Assembly (NCBI RefSeq): GCF_008831285.2
Contig: NC_045149.1
Coordinates: 5,261,500-5,325,499, forward strand
Direction: 5' to 3'
DNA length: 64,000 bases
Source: Nymphaea colorata
Taxonomy: Eukaryota; Streptophyta; Magnoliopsida; Nymphaeales; Nymphaeaceae
Shown here: positions 12,965 to 26,100 of the stretch, piece after piece
Layout: each line of letters starts with the position of its first letter
Position numbering within the stretch: position 1 is the first letter of the stretch
The notes under the pieces: generated by a model
Seen by the model: the letters and a program-made list of their open reading frames with translations, nothing else
Databases searched by the model: none
What the model was told of the DNA's origin: nothing
Position numbers and translations under genes: made by a program

Positions 12965-13284
12965 GGATTTTGGAGCTAAAACTTAAAATTTGAATTTCTT
13001 TTTGTAAAAGACCAAAATCACCCTCTAAAAGGAGGTTCTTTGTCAAAAAGGAGGGGCAAATGGGTCTTGTTTACCAAAAAGACCAAAATTACCCTCTAAA
13101 AGGAGGCCTTTTTGTTAAAAGGAAGGGCAAATGAGTATCAAATGCTTGATATGGATTTGAACTTGGGTTTTTTGATCTAATTTGGATTTGAATTGTGGCT
13201 TTGGATCAATTTAGATCCAAAAATTGGGTTTTGTGTTTTTAATAAAAAAGGGTATTCTTTTTGAAAAAATTTGGGGCGATTACA

Positions 13285-15332
13285 ACACTTCAATGCCCCC
13301 AAGTAAACATTCCTTGGCATAAGGTTTTGCTTTTCGATGCACCCAAACAAATATACCAGTTTACATAAGTTTTCAAACTCTCGTATTCTGGTATAAGATT
13401 TCATGCTTCTGTGTCCCTAAGTAAATGTATCAATGCATAAATTTCTGGATAAGTCTTCAAACTTCTGGATTCTAATATAAGATTTTTGTGCTCTGTCTCA
13501 CCTAAGCAAATGTGTCTCGACATAAGATTTCACGCTTGGGTGCCCCTAAGTAAACATACCATTGCATAAGATTTCGTGTTTTGGTGCATACAATTGCACA
13601 CAACTTAACACATATTTTTGCACTTCGATGCACATTTTCATGCTTTGCTGAATGCAAGCACCAGTATTCATATGGAACCCACAAGCACCCCTATTGGTAT
13701 GAGACCCACAAGCACCTGTATTTGTATGGGACCCATAAGCATACCAGGACTCGCATTTTAATGTGACATTTCGCACTTCAGTGCATATTTTTGCACTTTA
13801 GTGCACATTTTCGCACTTCAGTGCATAATTTTACATGTCGACGCATACAAGCATTTCAAGTTTGTTAAAACATTCTTTATAAATTGTCATATTGTATCTT
13901 GCAAGTACTTAATGATTCTTGTTTCTCTATAAGGACAAGAAAATTTCAGTCAATGGTTTGATAATCGTCGAAAGACGAAATTTTTGATAGGGCTACACCC
14001 TAGCCCATGAAAAGAGCTAAAAGAAATAGAGGGAATCAAAATCTATGAAATGTCACTAGCTTTGACTTCTTTAGTAAAACAAATGCTTACCAAAAAATCA
14101 ATAAGAGAACAAGAGAATCAAGTAGAAATTAATGAATAAAAATGAGTGTTGAGAGATGGGCTCGAGATAAATGTAGTTGTTCTACTGGATCAATACTCAA
14201 GAGTACCAGGCAAGTGTAAAGTTGATTGGCGTCTATCCTATGAAGTTATGTGATCTCTAAATGTTTTTCTGGTCATGTCTTCTAAAACCTTCTGAACTCG
14301 AGCAAGTAAGTATGAGGGGTGTTCTGCACTTGGTACCTTAAGACTAATTGGTCTGGGAGTTACCAACCCAAAACTCAATACAAGCATTCAATAGAAAGTC
14401 TGATAGACATGAAATTGTGCAAGACAAAACTACATGACCATCAAAGCAATGAATCCTTGTAGTAGCCTATGGGGTGGTGAGATTTTTGCCTTATGGGTGA
14501 AGGTCTGGCTGAAATATCAAGAAAACATGCACAAGAACAAAAAGAGCAAAAAATCATCAAAATTAAGAACAAAATGCATTCCTAAAAAACCAAAGGCAAC
14601 CACGTCCAAGAATTCTTTGATGATAAAAAAACATACATTTTTTGTGATTGCAAAGGGAGTTGAGATAATGACAAATCCTGCACTAAGAAACCTATGACAT
14701 AGAGGGCAACTCTTCCTTGGCTTATCATTTGGAAATGATAGAACAACTTTTTTTTTATATGACTTTCATAATATTGGCTGAAAAGTTTTTGGTTCTATAA
14801 TAAACAAATCATGCAAGTCTTTACAAGATACAAGAGATACAAACAAAGGAATTTTATCTAATTTTACAAACATTTTTATTATAAGTCCACAAGTATTTCA
14901 GAAGCACTCACGTAAGATTTTTGTTTTTCGGTGCAAACAAACATACAAGCACGTGCATTTCATTGCATGAATTTTACAAATATTTCACAAGTACTCACGT
15001 GAGATTTTTGCACTTTGGCACACATAATCATGCAAGTACATGCACTACATGAATTTTATATACATTTTCACAAGCACTCACATTTTATATGAAATTTTTG
15101 CACTTTGGCACACACATGCAAACAAGTAATCCAACGCATATATTTCACAAGAATTTTCATGCATTTTCATAAGCATCACTCTGATATTGATACTGGGACA
15201 TTTTTTCTATATAATTTGAAAATGGATTTTCCTTTTCAAAAATCTGATTTTAAAAATGGTGTCATTTTTAAGATGGGTGTTCAATCTTTGCCACTAATTA
15301 TGGTTCTTGGCTTAGTAGTAAAGAGGGTTATC
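13285..15332 (+). repeat. Internal region A-B of LARD-like chain, second part
   Basis: Continues the minisatellite to about 13860 ('cttcagtgcatatttttgcacttt'-type units), then runs through 'ggacaagaaaatttcagtc', 'gatgatcgtcgaaag' and a second GCAC-rich patch at 14880-15170. The order is repeated at 26270-28043 (for example 13930 versus 27160). It ends in a purine-rich tract, AAAGAGGG, just before unit B, in the position of a polypurine tract. ORFs 14434-14697 and 15105-15398 have no recognisable domain and are not conserved as ORFs in the other copy. Confidence 0.55.
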
Positions 15333-15376
15333 TATGAACACTCAAAATTTTTTCAAGTCCAAATAACCATTTTACC

Positions 15377-17029
15377 ACAATTTTGTAAAAGGCGATAAGG
15401 CAAGACGAGGCATTGAGCCTCTCATGAGACGAGGCGTTAATCGAAGTTTAAGCTTTAAGGGCAAGTTTGTGAATTATATAATATTTATAAAAATAATAAC
15501 AAAATTGAAAAATTGACTACAATGCTAAGAATATTATTAAAGATCAATACACAACATATGAAAACCATAATAATTTGTAAATTCAAACAGATACACTGTC
15601 CTAACTTAAACAGTACAATGAATACTTGTGCAACTGGCCCATAGCATGACTTATCCTAACCAATTAAAATATTCTAATAAACTATTCAAATAAACAAAAT
15701 CATAAGTTCTTCACTACTAACATTAACAAACAAATAACCAAAACTAGAAAAACCAAGATTCAAATGATAATATCAACTAAGAGAATAAGTAAATAACAAG
15801 TATTCGTGAACAATAATATAAGCATATTGAAATATGTATATGTAAAAATGTCAAAAAGTAACTAATTTGTGTAGTTATCATGTGATATTCAACAAAGTTC
15901 AAATGTCTTTTGAAAGCAATTGGTCAATTGTATCTTCATCATTGCCATCTTCTTTAATAGAAGACAGATCATCTTCATTTGAATCCTCCATACATTGGAT
16001 ACGTCTCTGACTTTACTTACCTTCAACCAGGTTAAAGTTTTCCTTAGCATTTCAAATAAAAAAATTCAAAGCCAACCTAATCTTGGAAACTCTTTGATAT
16101 AATCATTGTAGCATAAACTTAATCTCTCAGTCTTTCACTCACTCTCTCTCTTCTTTTATAATAGGCAACCGAAGTAATTGGCTTCTCGCAATTGAGGTGT
16201 TATTAATGGACTCCATCTTATCCCTTTTTTGGTATATCGAATACCATTTTCTTTTGTCGTAATGCATCATTTAGTCTACACTTTTCTCCTTGTCTTGATC
16301 TCAAAAAGTAACACAAACACCATGAATCAAATATTCAGATAGACACATTTCATAACAACCAACATATATGAACATGATAAGCATAAGTTGATCATTTCAT
16401 GTTTTGCATAGACAAATGCACTCAACATTAGTAGAGCATGTGGATCATGAGATTGTGACGTGCAAACATACATATAAAAAGTCAAAAGTCCACAACTATC
16501 GTAAAGCAAAAAAAAAAGTATGAACTAAGGCACGTAAAAAAAAATTAGAAAGAACTATAATAAAGTAAAAAATCTATTGAATGCCAAGTCACAAAGGAAG
16601 GACACCAATGCCAGGACATATAATAAACTAAGGTTTGGCAGAAATATCAGAAGACTAAAAAAAAAAAAGGTTGGTCCACCGCTTGCAACACTTGGCAACA
16701 ATGAGAGGACCACTAGAAGTACATTTAAAAAAAAAAAGGTTGGTTCAAACTCCAAATGATGACAAATTGAGAAGAAGAATAATTAAAAGCGTCTTATGAA
16801 GTGTAGCATAAGCTCTTAATGTGAGTCCAAGAATGACACACTCTCCTGAGAAAGAAATGCGTAGTTCTAACTTCCAAATTTTGTAACTCCCAGCACTAGC
16901 TATTGCCACACATGGAGAGCAAGGGAGAGGACAGCCAGTCATGGTGAGAGAAAGCGATAGGGTGGCCATGACCAGCGGCGGCCATGTACAAAGAGAGATG
17001 GCCACCTATGACCGGTGCCAGCCATGGCA

Positions 17030-17070
<41 letters not shown>

Positions 17071-17470
17071 CCACTCTGATGGAAGATTCCGGCATTGGGC
17101 AATGGCCCCACTGATGGCAGCTACAACCTTCAACTTTCAATTTCACAGGTAATTTGGGCTTGGGAAGGTGATTCGGGATACAAAGAGGGTTAGGTTAGGG
17201 CTTTGCGTATTGAATAGTGAATCCAATTAAGCCCGGCCACTAGTTTTAAGTTTTTTTTGTTAAATTTTTTAATTAAAAAAGATAATCAGGCTTTGTCCGT
17301 GAGGCATACGCCTCAAGCACGAAGGATATCATGGATGGAGGCATATGCTTCCACCCAATGAGGCACACATTCCAGGGACATGTGCACCTCCTAGCCTTGC
17401 CTCGAGGTGGTTTTTCTGAAAAAGCCTTGAATCACATTTTTTTGTGAGGCTTATGCCTCTTACAACATTG
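15377..17470 (-). mobile_element. hAT-like DNA transposon inserted in unit B
   Basis: TTTTACC is directly repeated at 15370-15376 and 17471-17477 (7 bp; an eighth, upstream base differs). The ends are inverted: CAATTTTGTAAAAGGC on the left, CAATGTTGTAAGAGGC as the complement on the right. Unit C shows the empty site ('aatgactattttacctagcg' near 28075). Both termini are flanked by 'gaggcg/gaggcat' words. On the minus strand, 15905-15995 reads as a short acidic tail (…EDSNEDDLSSIKEDGNDED…) preceded by a GTAAGT donor-like site. This may be the decayed 3' end of a transposase gene, but that is weak. An 8-bp TSD and TIRs of this kind suggest hAT; the superfamily is inference. Confidence 0.7.
17032..17066. 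repeat. (GA)n microsatellite
   Basis: About 35 bases of uninterrupted AG/GA inside the hAT-like element. Overlapping ORFs are repeat artefacts. Confidence 0.95.
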
Positions 17471-19848
17471 TTTTACCCTTCACCGTGAAATCTCCAAATG
17501 GATTTTCCATGACCAAATTTTAAGAACAAGGGGCTATATTTGATCCAAACAAGTATTTTTGATAATAGTATTTCCTAGACCCAGATCACCTAAGTCAGCC
17601 AAACAAAAATTACCATTTTGTCCCTACCTCCCGGCATTGCACCTAGAAAGGAAGGATTTTCACCAAAGTCTCTAAGAATTAGCTAACATTTGAGAAATTA
17701 GGTCATTTCTCAATTTTTCATGAACCCAGGAGTAGCCGGATTTAGCTAACCAGAGTTATTCTATCATGAAGCTAACTCCCCTGTAGCTTAAATGAGCTTC
17801 TGAAACTTAAAATTTTATCTTTAGCTCAATCAAGTCAAATCAAGTTTACTTTAATAGAGAAAAAGTTGCATTTCACTTATTTTGAGTCATCCAACCCAAG
17901 TTCCAGTCATACACTAACTTGCAGATTTGTACTGGGTTTTTCTCTCTCTTGTTTCAGGGCTTCGAACTGAATTTAAGCTCAACCCAAATGAGTAAGCTGA
18001 AACCAAGTTGGGACCATGTTTATCATGTATAAATCAAGCTTCCCTTAATTTGGTTTGAGTTCATTCATCTTGGTTTGAGTTTAATTCAGTTTCGAGTGTT
18101 TTCACTCTCTTGTTTTCAGAGGTTTGAATTGATTTTGAGCTCACCTTGATAGCGCGAGCTGAAATAGAATTTAGATTATGTTTTTCGTGAGTAAGTCAAT
18201 ACTCCTTTAGTTTGGTTTGAGTTCATTCATACTAGTTTGAGTTCAGTTCAGTTTTCAAGCGCTTTTCCTTTCCTGTTTCCAAGGGTTTGAGCTGAATTTG
18301 AGCTCAAGATGATGGAGTTAGCTAAAACCGAGTTGGAATTATGTTTCTCATGCGTAAATCAATATTTTTTAGTTTGGATCTGAAGGCCATGGAGCTTATC
18401 CTAAGTACTTGCTACACTTTGGAAATTGCCATTGGACTTAGTTTTGCAAAATTGAAGCGAATTTCTCTGATCTTTCAGCATGTCCTTATAGGTAAGCAGC
18501 TTTCTCAAGTACCCTCAGCTCCACTTGTAAAAATTCCAATAAAAGTCTGATTTTTATAGCCTTCATTGACTTCTCTTTATAAATGTGTCGTATATGACTT
18601 GGTAAAAAATTGTTTTTGATTTATAGAGCAATAGAGGACAAAATTTTCAGCAAGATTTTAACCAATGCCTATTTAGGAAAGTGGCTATTGGTTGGTTTAG
18701 TCAGATAGAGAAAATTCATCTAGAACTCCAAAAATACACATAGCAGCAAAATGGTCATTCCTTTTTGACCCACATTCTTCTGCTTAAACGTAGGGTATAA
18801 CTCACATATACCTTGGTTTATGGTTCTCTTTGATTCTAGATCTTTAGTTCAAACCCATATTTTTATTTGAACCTGTTTCAGCTCACAATCAAACGCAAGT
18901 ATATTTTGGCCATTTGTCGCCATGCACGTAAGTTAGCTTTTCATAAATATTTCATGGATCTAGTAGTCCTAAGCCCAGGCTTAGCCTATCCCAATTCGAC
19001 ATTGAAACTAAATTTTCCAAAGATTGCACCTAGGCTGAGCCTATTCCCAGCCTAGGCCTGAAACCAGTTTTCTCAGAAACTGAATATGACCTGAGTTCAG
19101 CCATTGTCATACTGCTTGAACCCACCTAGCCCAGCTCAAGCTAGGCCCCAGTCGTTGCTATTTTCAGTTCTCCATTTCATACTTCTAAGCAAGATCATAT
19201 ATCCAAGTCTTATATTTATGTCTGGATATCATATCCAAGTCTCATGTTAGGTCCATTATTCTCCTTTTAGATCCTAGATATTAAATCATAACCAAATTTT
19301 AATACCATATCTAGATCCATCTTCGAAAAATTTTCATGGATCTGGACCTAAATTTGGGTTTCAGCACCAAACCCAAATCCAGAGTCCACATGTGAGCCTA
19401 ATGCACATTATATCTCAAAAATGTATCATGATTTTATCATTCCACACTTAATGTCGATTTGTATGTAAGCACTTGAAACATGCAAAATTGTTAGCTGAGC
19501 ATTCCAACTCAGATAGAATCAAAATCGGTATCCATATGTGGCTAGAATGAATTTTTCTAATATATATCAAGTTTTATAAAAAGGTTTAACAATGTGTCTT
19601 CTCTTCTTTGTATTCTCTCTTCATTCATTCTCCATGCTTAATGTCAATTCAAATACTTTATCAAGAATTGTTCAACACTTCTCCGTGCACACATGACTTT
19701 TGACAGAATCAAACTCAGGATCTGAACGAGATCTCATTGAGTAAAATTCAATTAAAAATACATTTTTAATAGATGGTTTTGAGTTGAGAGGGGCCAAAAA
19801 TTTTAGTCTTGTATAGATAGTTTCAAAGGGAGAGCCCCTTCTCTCTTC

Positions 19849-19856
19849 TATAAATA
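19849..19856 (+). promoter_or_regulatory. TATA box of repeat unit B
   Basis: TATAAATA followed by GGGGTTCGCCCC, equivalent to 1804 in unit A. In unit C the same place reads AATAAATA (30484-30491) with the GGGGTTCACCCC context kept. The first T has changed, so C's promoter may be weakened. Confidence 0.6.
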
Positions 19857-20641
19857 GGGGTTCGCCCCTCCCTCTCATTGAGAAGCTCAACAAAGTCGGT
19901 AAAATTTCATCTGGGTACTCAAAAAAATGATTAGGTCAAAAGAAGTTAAATTTTTAACAGTCTTGGGTTAAGTCTTGGATCAGGTTGGATTAGCATTCTG
20001 CCTAGACCAAGCCAGACTCCGTGTAGGGGTCATGGGAGTAGGCTCAGCCAGGGCACCAGCTTCAGGTAATTCCTTTTTCCCTCTTATTTCTTTGTATTTG
20101 CAATTTAGTTCTTTATGCATGCTTAGTTTAGTATTTGCTTTTTAAGCATGTATAGTTTAGTTTTGCAGGCTCAACCAGGGCACCAACTTCAGGTAATTCC
20201 TTTTTCCCTTTTATTTACTTTTATTTGCAATTTAGTTCTTTATGCATGCTTAGTTTAGTTTTTGTTTTTTAAGCATGTATAGTTTAATTTTATTTTTGCT
20301 TTTAGCATGTCTAGCTTAGTTGATTTTTCGTTAGTTGCTTTTGTTGTAGTTTAGCATGTTTATTTTTTCTAGATTAGATTTATTTTAATATCTTTAGGGT
20401 AGGCATATGGGTCAGATACGTCCTTCACTTCTGTGTTTATTTTTTTAATTTCTTTGTTTTTGTTTACTTAGTTTTACTTAAAGTACGAACATAGAATATA
20501 GCTTTCTTTCATGCTTTTCTGAATCATACATTGCACCTATATTTTAATATGCACTGAACCACCTTGCACCCACAAACACCCCTTGTCTGTAACCAAATTG
20601 GCTCAGCTTAGTAGCATACCATGTGAGCATCAGCTCAGGTA

Positions 20642-21676
20642 TGCATAGTTGGAAAACTTGGGGATCAGACTTGCATTGGTAGAAGACCGGGTCCTTGGGT
20701 CGGCGAGTTGACTCAACAATTCGGCTGGGTAAGGTCATAAATTTTTGCAATTTATTTTGTATTTTTTACTACAAATTGATTAAATAATTAACTGCATCTA
20801 TGAATTTAAGTGACACAAAGACTTTCCAAATGCACCATTATTAAATTGTCAAATGCTTTTGGAGATAAATAGGCTGATATGGTAATTTTCTTTTAAGATG
20901 ATGAATATCACGCCCATATAAAATAAGATCAGATAAATTACCTACATTCTCAACTCAATTAATTGAAGCTTTGACAAGGGCATGACCTCAGTTCCTAGCA
21001 AGTGGATGACAAGCGGGGAGGCTTAGTAACATGTGTGCAAGAGAGAGGTTTTAAAGCCATGGAGAAAAAGAAATAACAAGTTGCATTGGTGGTCATGGGA
21101 GAGAGGATGAGAAAGGGATGGAGCCACGGAGAGATTGTGGTTGAGGGAGAGTCTGCCAGCTTTCGGATGATGCCTAAGGGAGATGTCCTCGACGCTTGAT
21201 GTTTGATCCTAGAGGAATAATTCACCTGGTGCTTGATGATGGTCAAGAGAAGATAGGGCACACAGAAGCCCTCTTTTGTGTGAGAGAGAGACATGGCACT
21301 CTTGGAGAGGGTGCTAAAGAGAACTACCAATTACTTCTCTTTGACAACAGCTATGAAGTAGCTCAGCTTCAATGGCATTTGGCAGAGGAGAAGGATGACA
21401 CAACACTCGATGGTATTCAAAGGTCATGGATTCATAGGGTGTACAATAGCGGAGGAAGCACTGCCTTTTAGCAGCAGGAAGAGATGTCAAGAGAGAACAA
21501 CCCTAACTCGGGCGATAGTCCACCCAACGATTCGTGGAGCCAACCAACCCAGGCCCAATCTTTTCAAAAATTGGTTTCATATGGGCAAAGACATAGATCG
21601 TGGCCTAGTTGAAGGATGATCCCAAGTTGACTTGGGTGATTCTCGAGTCAACCCTGTGATTCTGCCAACTATGCGA
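20642..21676. mobile_element. 1,035-bp TIR DNA element in unit B, TSD GTA
   Basis: Unit C, read on the opposite strand because of its inversion, lacks this segment and joins 'cagctcag' directly to 'gtacgtg' (31838-31860). In unit B the 3-bp repeat GTA flanks the insert (20639-20641, 21677-21679). The ends are inverted: TGCATAGTTGG on the left, and TCGCATAGTTGG as the complement on the right. An inner 'gttgactc' motif is also repeated in inverse orientation. ORFs at 21196-21471 and 21395-21619 match nothing I recognise; they could be captured host sequence or chance. The superfamily is uncertain: a 3-bp TSD fits PIF/Harbinger or CACTA, but the termini fit neither well. Confidence 0.65.
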
Positions 21677-23164
21677 GTACGTGAAAACCTGAATCTAGCA
21701 TGGTCCTCATACAAGAATAATTTCAAAACATAGTTTTCTCTAAAATATTTCAAAGTGAATCTCTTTAAAATAATTTCAAGAAAACCCTAGGCCACGTAGT
21801 CATGGAGTCCAACACTAGCTCACCTAGCCGAGCCGGTCTTATTACCCAGTATGTATGAACCCAGTCCATAGTGTAGGTCTAGTCAAACTTCTTTAAATAC
21901 CCATGCACATGGAATGAATGAGGTTTATATATCACATGTTTTGATTAAGGCCAAACACACTTACCATAGTCAAACCCAGCTCTAGGTAGGTCTAAACCCA
22001 ATGTAGATAAGACTGAACCCAGTTATCTTGACCGATCCTCCCCTAGCCTATTTGGATCTTGGATCTCAAACGAATTTATTGGATTCAGACCATGAATCTT
22101 AATGATCCAAACCTTGATATTAAACTCAATTCCATTATGTGGACTTTAAACTTCAAGTATTGGATTTTAGATCTCGAATATTGGATTCTGGATTCTGGAT
22201 CTTGTATATCAGATTTTGGATCTTAAATCTTATGTTTTGGATCTTGGACTTTAGAGTTTGGATTATATTTCACATAATGATCCTTGAATCCTAAATCTCA
22301 AATCATGGACATCAGATTATGGACTGATAGCAGATTTTGGATTTCAAACCCTATATTTTGGATCTTGGGGTTTAGATTTTGGATATGGGACCTCAGATCT
22401 TGGGTTTTGGATCAGATTTTACATTATAAACTTTGGATTATAAATATTAGATCAGTATTCACATAATCAGACCCAAGTACAAGATTCTTAAACCTAGTAT
22501 TCATTACATTTGGCTTTATTCTTTTACAACTTGGATATTAAAAAATCCAATCATGAAAGCAAGATCAAATTCGCTATTTTTTTAACTTGGATTTTGGATT
22601 ATGAGTATCAATCACATGAAATGATGTTTTGGCTTTTATAACATCTATATTTCAAATTTAGAACGAGAGTCCTTCGGGTCCCGATCTCAATTTTTGGATT
22701 CAGATTCAAGTCTCCCTACTAGGTCAATGTTCTATGCCCTAGGCTGAGTAGAGACCAGACTCCATGTCTATATGACTTAGTTTTGCATGCATCATTTTAA
22801 ATTTAGGACCTCAATTTGCATTGATCTATGATGATCCAGATATGAACAAACTTTAGATTAATTTCTTCTTGTTCGTTAGTCACTTTCTGAGATTTATTAG
22901 ATTTTAAAACATGCATGATTTCAAAATTAAGGTACCTTTGCTTTCTTAGGTTTTGGGTAACATTTAGGCTTACAAAATACAACATTTTAGACTAATCCTT
23001 TGTCTGATTACTCCTCATAAAGGCAATCAAGAATGGTCAGACCTCGTACTCATAGGTTAGGACCTGTCTCTCAGAATCATGCACAACAAAACAAAAACAA
23101 GTACTAGTAATAATATCCTATTTATTGTGGTTTGCATGTAAGATTTGATGAAAAAAAATTTTAC

Positions 23165-26100
23165 ATGTAAACAAAAGTGGTGATTGCCATGGGACATGTC
23201 ATTGTCTTGACTAGACAAGCATGTTCCTACTTTTCTATGTTTTAAATGTTGTCTTACCCTTAGAGCCACTTAAGTGCCCCCAATTGATCTATATGTATAT
23301 TTTTGATGTGCATTAGGACTTAGAATTGAGAGGGACTTTCCATATTCACTTAAGTCTAGGATGACACATTATCGCTCTTAATTTAGGAGTTATTTGTAAA
23401 CAATGTTTGTTTCTCACTTTGATTTTAATCCTTATTTTAGGCCTCATTACATTAAAACCAACTATTTGTGAATGTGCTTGCATGTTTCAAAATTTTCTGT
23501 CACTTACACTCATGATCATCATGTCACATAATATTCCCTATATGTATTCGCTCATGGTGGTTCAACGGTTGGACCACCCTATTGGAGGTAGGTATTGGCC
23601 CTCCCCTTACCCTTACTGAGGTATTAGCTCTGGATATTGGTGAATGATCAATGAGAATGAAGATCCTCAACCCTTAAAACCATTTGGAGGAGTCTATGCC
23701 AGATACTCTGGACTTCTTGCCCAAGTATATGCACATATCTGGTCCATGGAACAATTGATGATCCCAAATCCAAGTTATTCAGTTCTAGGTGACCAAATCA
23801 TTTTTAAATATTTGCATGATTGAGCTATGTCACTAGGGGGTGCTATTTGTAGCATCATGTGTACATCTTGTCTGAAATTATATACTTATTATTTTTACAC
23901 ACATCACATTTTATCAATACGATGCACCAAATTTTCATAAAAAAATACTGAACAATTTTTTCAAAAGAATCTTTGTTTTCAGTGTTCAAATTATCTAGAA
24001 TTTTCTTTCGAGTATCTATCATCCTGTAGGGTCTCTTCAACTTGTTAGGGTCAGCGTTGTCATTCAATTTGAATCTTTTATTGGATCAATTCTAATAGGC
24101 TCAGTCCCATCACCTAGTCTGGCCATTCTCTGTTTGTATATTCATTCACAATGCTGTCTTGATTCTCACAATGTCATTTTGTTAGTCACCATGATTAGAG
24201 CACTGCTCCTGTGCCACATTCTATATTTTATTCTTGAAAGTGATCCAAACATCAGAATTTATTCCCCAATCGTCAGTAGAACATCAAAATTTCAAATCAA
24301 GCTTGTTATCATTTCATTTCTTGTTATTTCTCATGCCATGTAGGGATGATTGGGGTAATTTTTCTCCCTCTCATGTTCAAGCATCTTGGTATTCTTTCAT
24401 GTGCTATATTTCCTAATGGCCAGGCTAGTCTCATGTATCTATTCAATCATTCCCTTCACTGCCCCTTATACGGGGGCATCTTTTCTACAAAAGCATTACA
24501 AGTTACAAGAAAATGGTCACAAAAGGTTTTTCAACAAGTTTTTAAAATATGAGACCAATTAATCCACAAGTTTTTACATCCAAGCACAAACCAATTTTTC
24601 AAGTTTTGTCAAAAGCCCCAAGTTTTCAACCATACATGGTTTTTTCCAATTGTGCAATCCAGTGCATACAAGTTTTCAATCCCAAATTTCAATGCTCATA
24701 GGTTTTTCAATTTTGCATTTTGGTACAGGAAAGTTTTTCAAGTTTTGCATCTTGGTGCATGCAAGTTTTTAAAAAATTCACACAAGTTTTCCAATCTCAC
24801 ACTCGTGTGTGCACATATTTTCCAATTTCACAATTTTTTCAAAATTTTGTACTTTGATGCACACATATTTGTCACTTCACAAAATTGTAAAAAATTTTAC
24901 ACCTAGGTGAAAGGATTTTTTAATTTCACAAGTTTTCCAAAATTTCACATATTATTGCATACCCATTTACCAAGTTCTTAGGTTTTCCAAAGATCACACA
25001 TTGGTGCACACAATTTTTCAAAAGTTTGTACTTGGTGCACATAGGGTCTTCAAATTTCATGCCATGGTGCATATAGATCTTCCAAAGTTCAATTTGGCAC
25101 ACCAGTGCGCACAATTTTTTTAATCACATACAGGTTTTTCAAATCTCTCACTCTGATGCATTTATGTTTTCGCAAAGTTTTTTAATTTTATAAGTATTCA
25201 GAATTTCGCACCTTAGTGCATACAAGTTTTTCAAATCTAGCACCTTGGTGTATACTGGTTTTCAAATGTCACAAAATTTTTCAATCTCGTATCTCGGTGC
25301 ACATAGGTTTTTCAATTTCACAAATTTTTCAAAAAATTTTGCACCTCGGTGAACTCAGGTTTTCAAATTTCACAAGTTTTTTCAAACCCTATACATAGGT
25401 GCATGCAAGTCTTTTAGTTTCACAAATTTTTTAAAATTTCACACTTTGGTGCGCACAGGTTTTCCAACTTCACAAGTTTCTCAAATATTTTGCAAATTAG
25501 TGCAAATAGGTTTTCAAATTTCACAATTTTTTCAATTTTTGCCACCTTAATGCACATGAGTTTCTAAAGTTTACAAGTTTTTCATATTTTGTGCCTTGGT
25601 GCACAAAGGGTTCCAAATCTCACAAGCTTTTCCAATCTCGCACCTCGGTGCACATAGATTTTTCCAATAACACAAGTTCTTCCAGTATCGCACCTTGGTG
25701 TGCATAGATTTTTTCCAAAATATTTGCACATTAGTGCACATAGGTTTTTCAATTTTGCATTTTGGTGGATACAAGTTTTCTAAATTCACATTTCATGGCC
25801 CATAAATTTCCCAATAGTGTATCCATTATCAAGTTCATGCAACTTACTCATTTCCATAAAAGTTTGTTTGCACATGATTTCACACTTTGGTGCAAACAAA
25901 TTTCACAAGTCATTTTGTATCTTGGCACAACATTTCAGTACTTCGGTGCATACAAATTTTTCAAATTTTGCACTTTTATGCATACATGTTTCTCAGATTT
26001 TGCACACCAGTGCACAAATTTTTCAACACATGCAAATTTATAGGTTTGCACATCATTACACAAGTTTTCTATTCACACACAAATGTAAACAAGTTTTCAA

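Larger units (their letters stand above)
10063..13284 (+). mobile_element. Solo LTR no. 2 of the same long-LTR family, TSD ACACT
   Basis: Starts TGTTTGCATCC and ends GGGGCGATTACA, with ACACT directly repeated at 10058-10062 and 13285-13289. It is homologous to 2199-5655 over most of its length. The empty site can be read in the paralogous region at about 26265-26310, where 'gatataagattttgcactt' runs straight into 'cggtgcccccaagtaaa'. The host minisatellite here is therefore split exactly by this insertion. No coding sequence; it contains an array of about 170-bp tandem units and a TATA-like core. Confidence 0.87.
15333..23164 (+). repeat. LARD-like LTR unit B (about 4.7 kb without insertions)
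   Basis: Starts TATGAACACTCAAAA after a purine tract and ends near TTTTACA. It aligns with unit C (28044-32578) throughout once the hAT-like element (15377-17470), the 1,035-bp TIR element (20642-21676) and the inversion in C are allowed for. Landmarks are 'ctccaaatggattttc' at 17490, the TATA box at 19849, the 'gctcaaccagggcaccaact' stretch near 20168, the 'ttggatcttgg' tract at 22140-22440 and the 'caagaatggtcagacctcgt' block at 23029. It is non-coding. After the end, TGGTGATTGCCATGGG (about 23178) sits where a primer-binding site would be, but I cannot assign a tRNA. Confidence 0.6.

Noticed and set aside
2199-13284. The two 3.2-3.5 kb repeats as 5' and 3' LTRs of one element
   Set aside because: Each has its own matching TSD (CACAT, ACACT), the interval between is part of the older LARD chain, and no PBS or PPT adjoins them.
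21196-21619. Possible host gene in the 1,035-bp TIR element
   Set aside because: Overlapping frames, no domain recognised; kept only as possible captured sequence.
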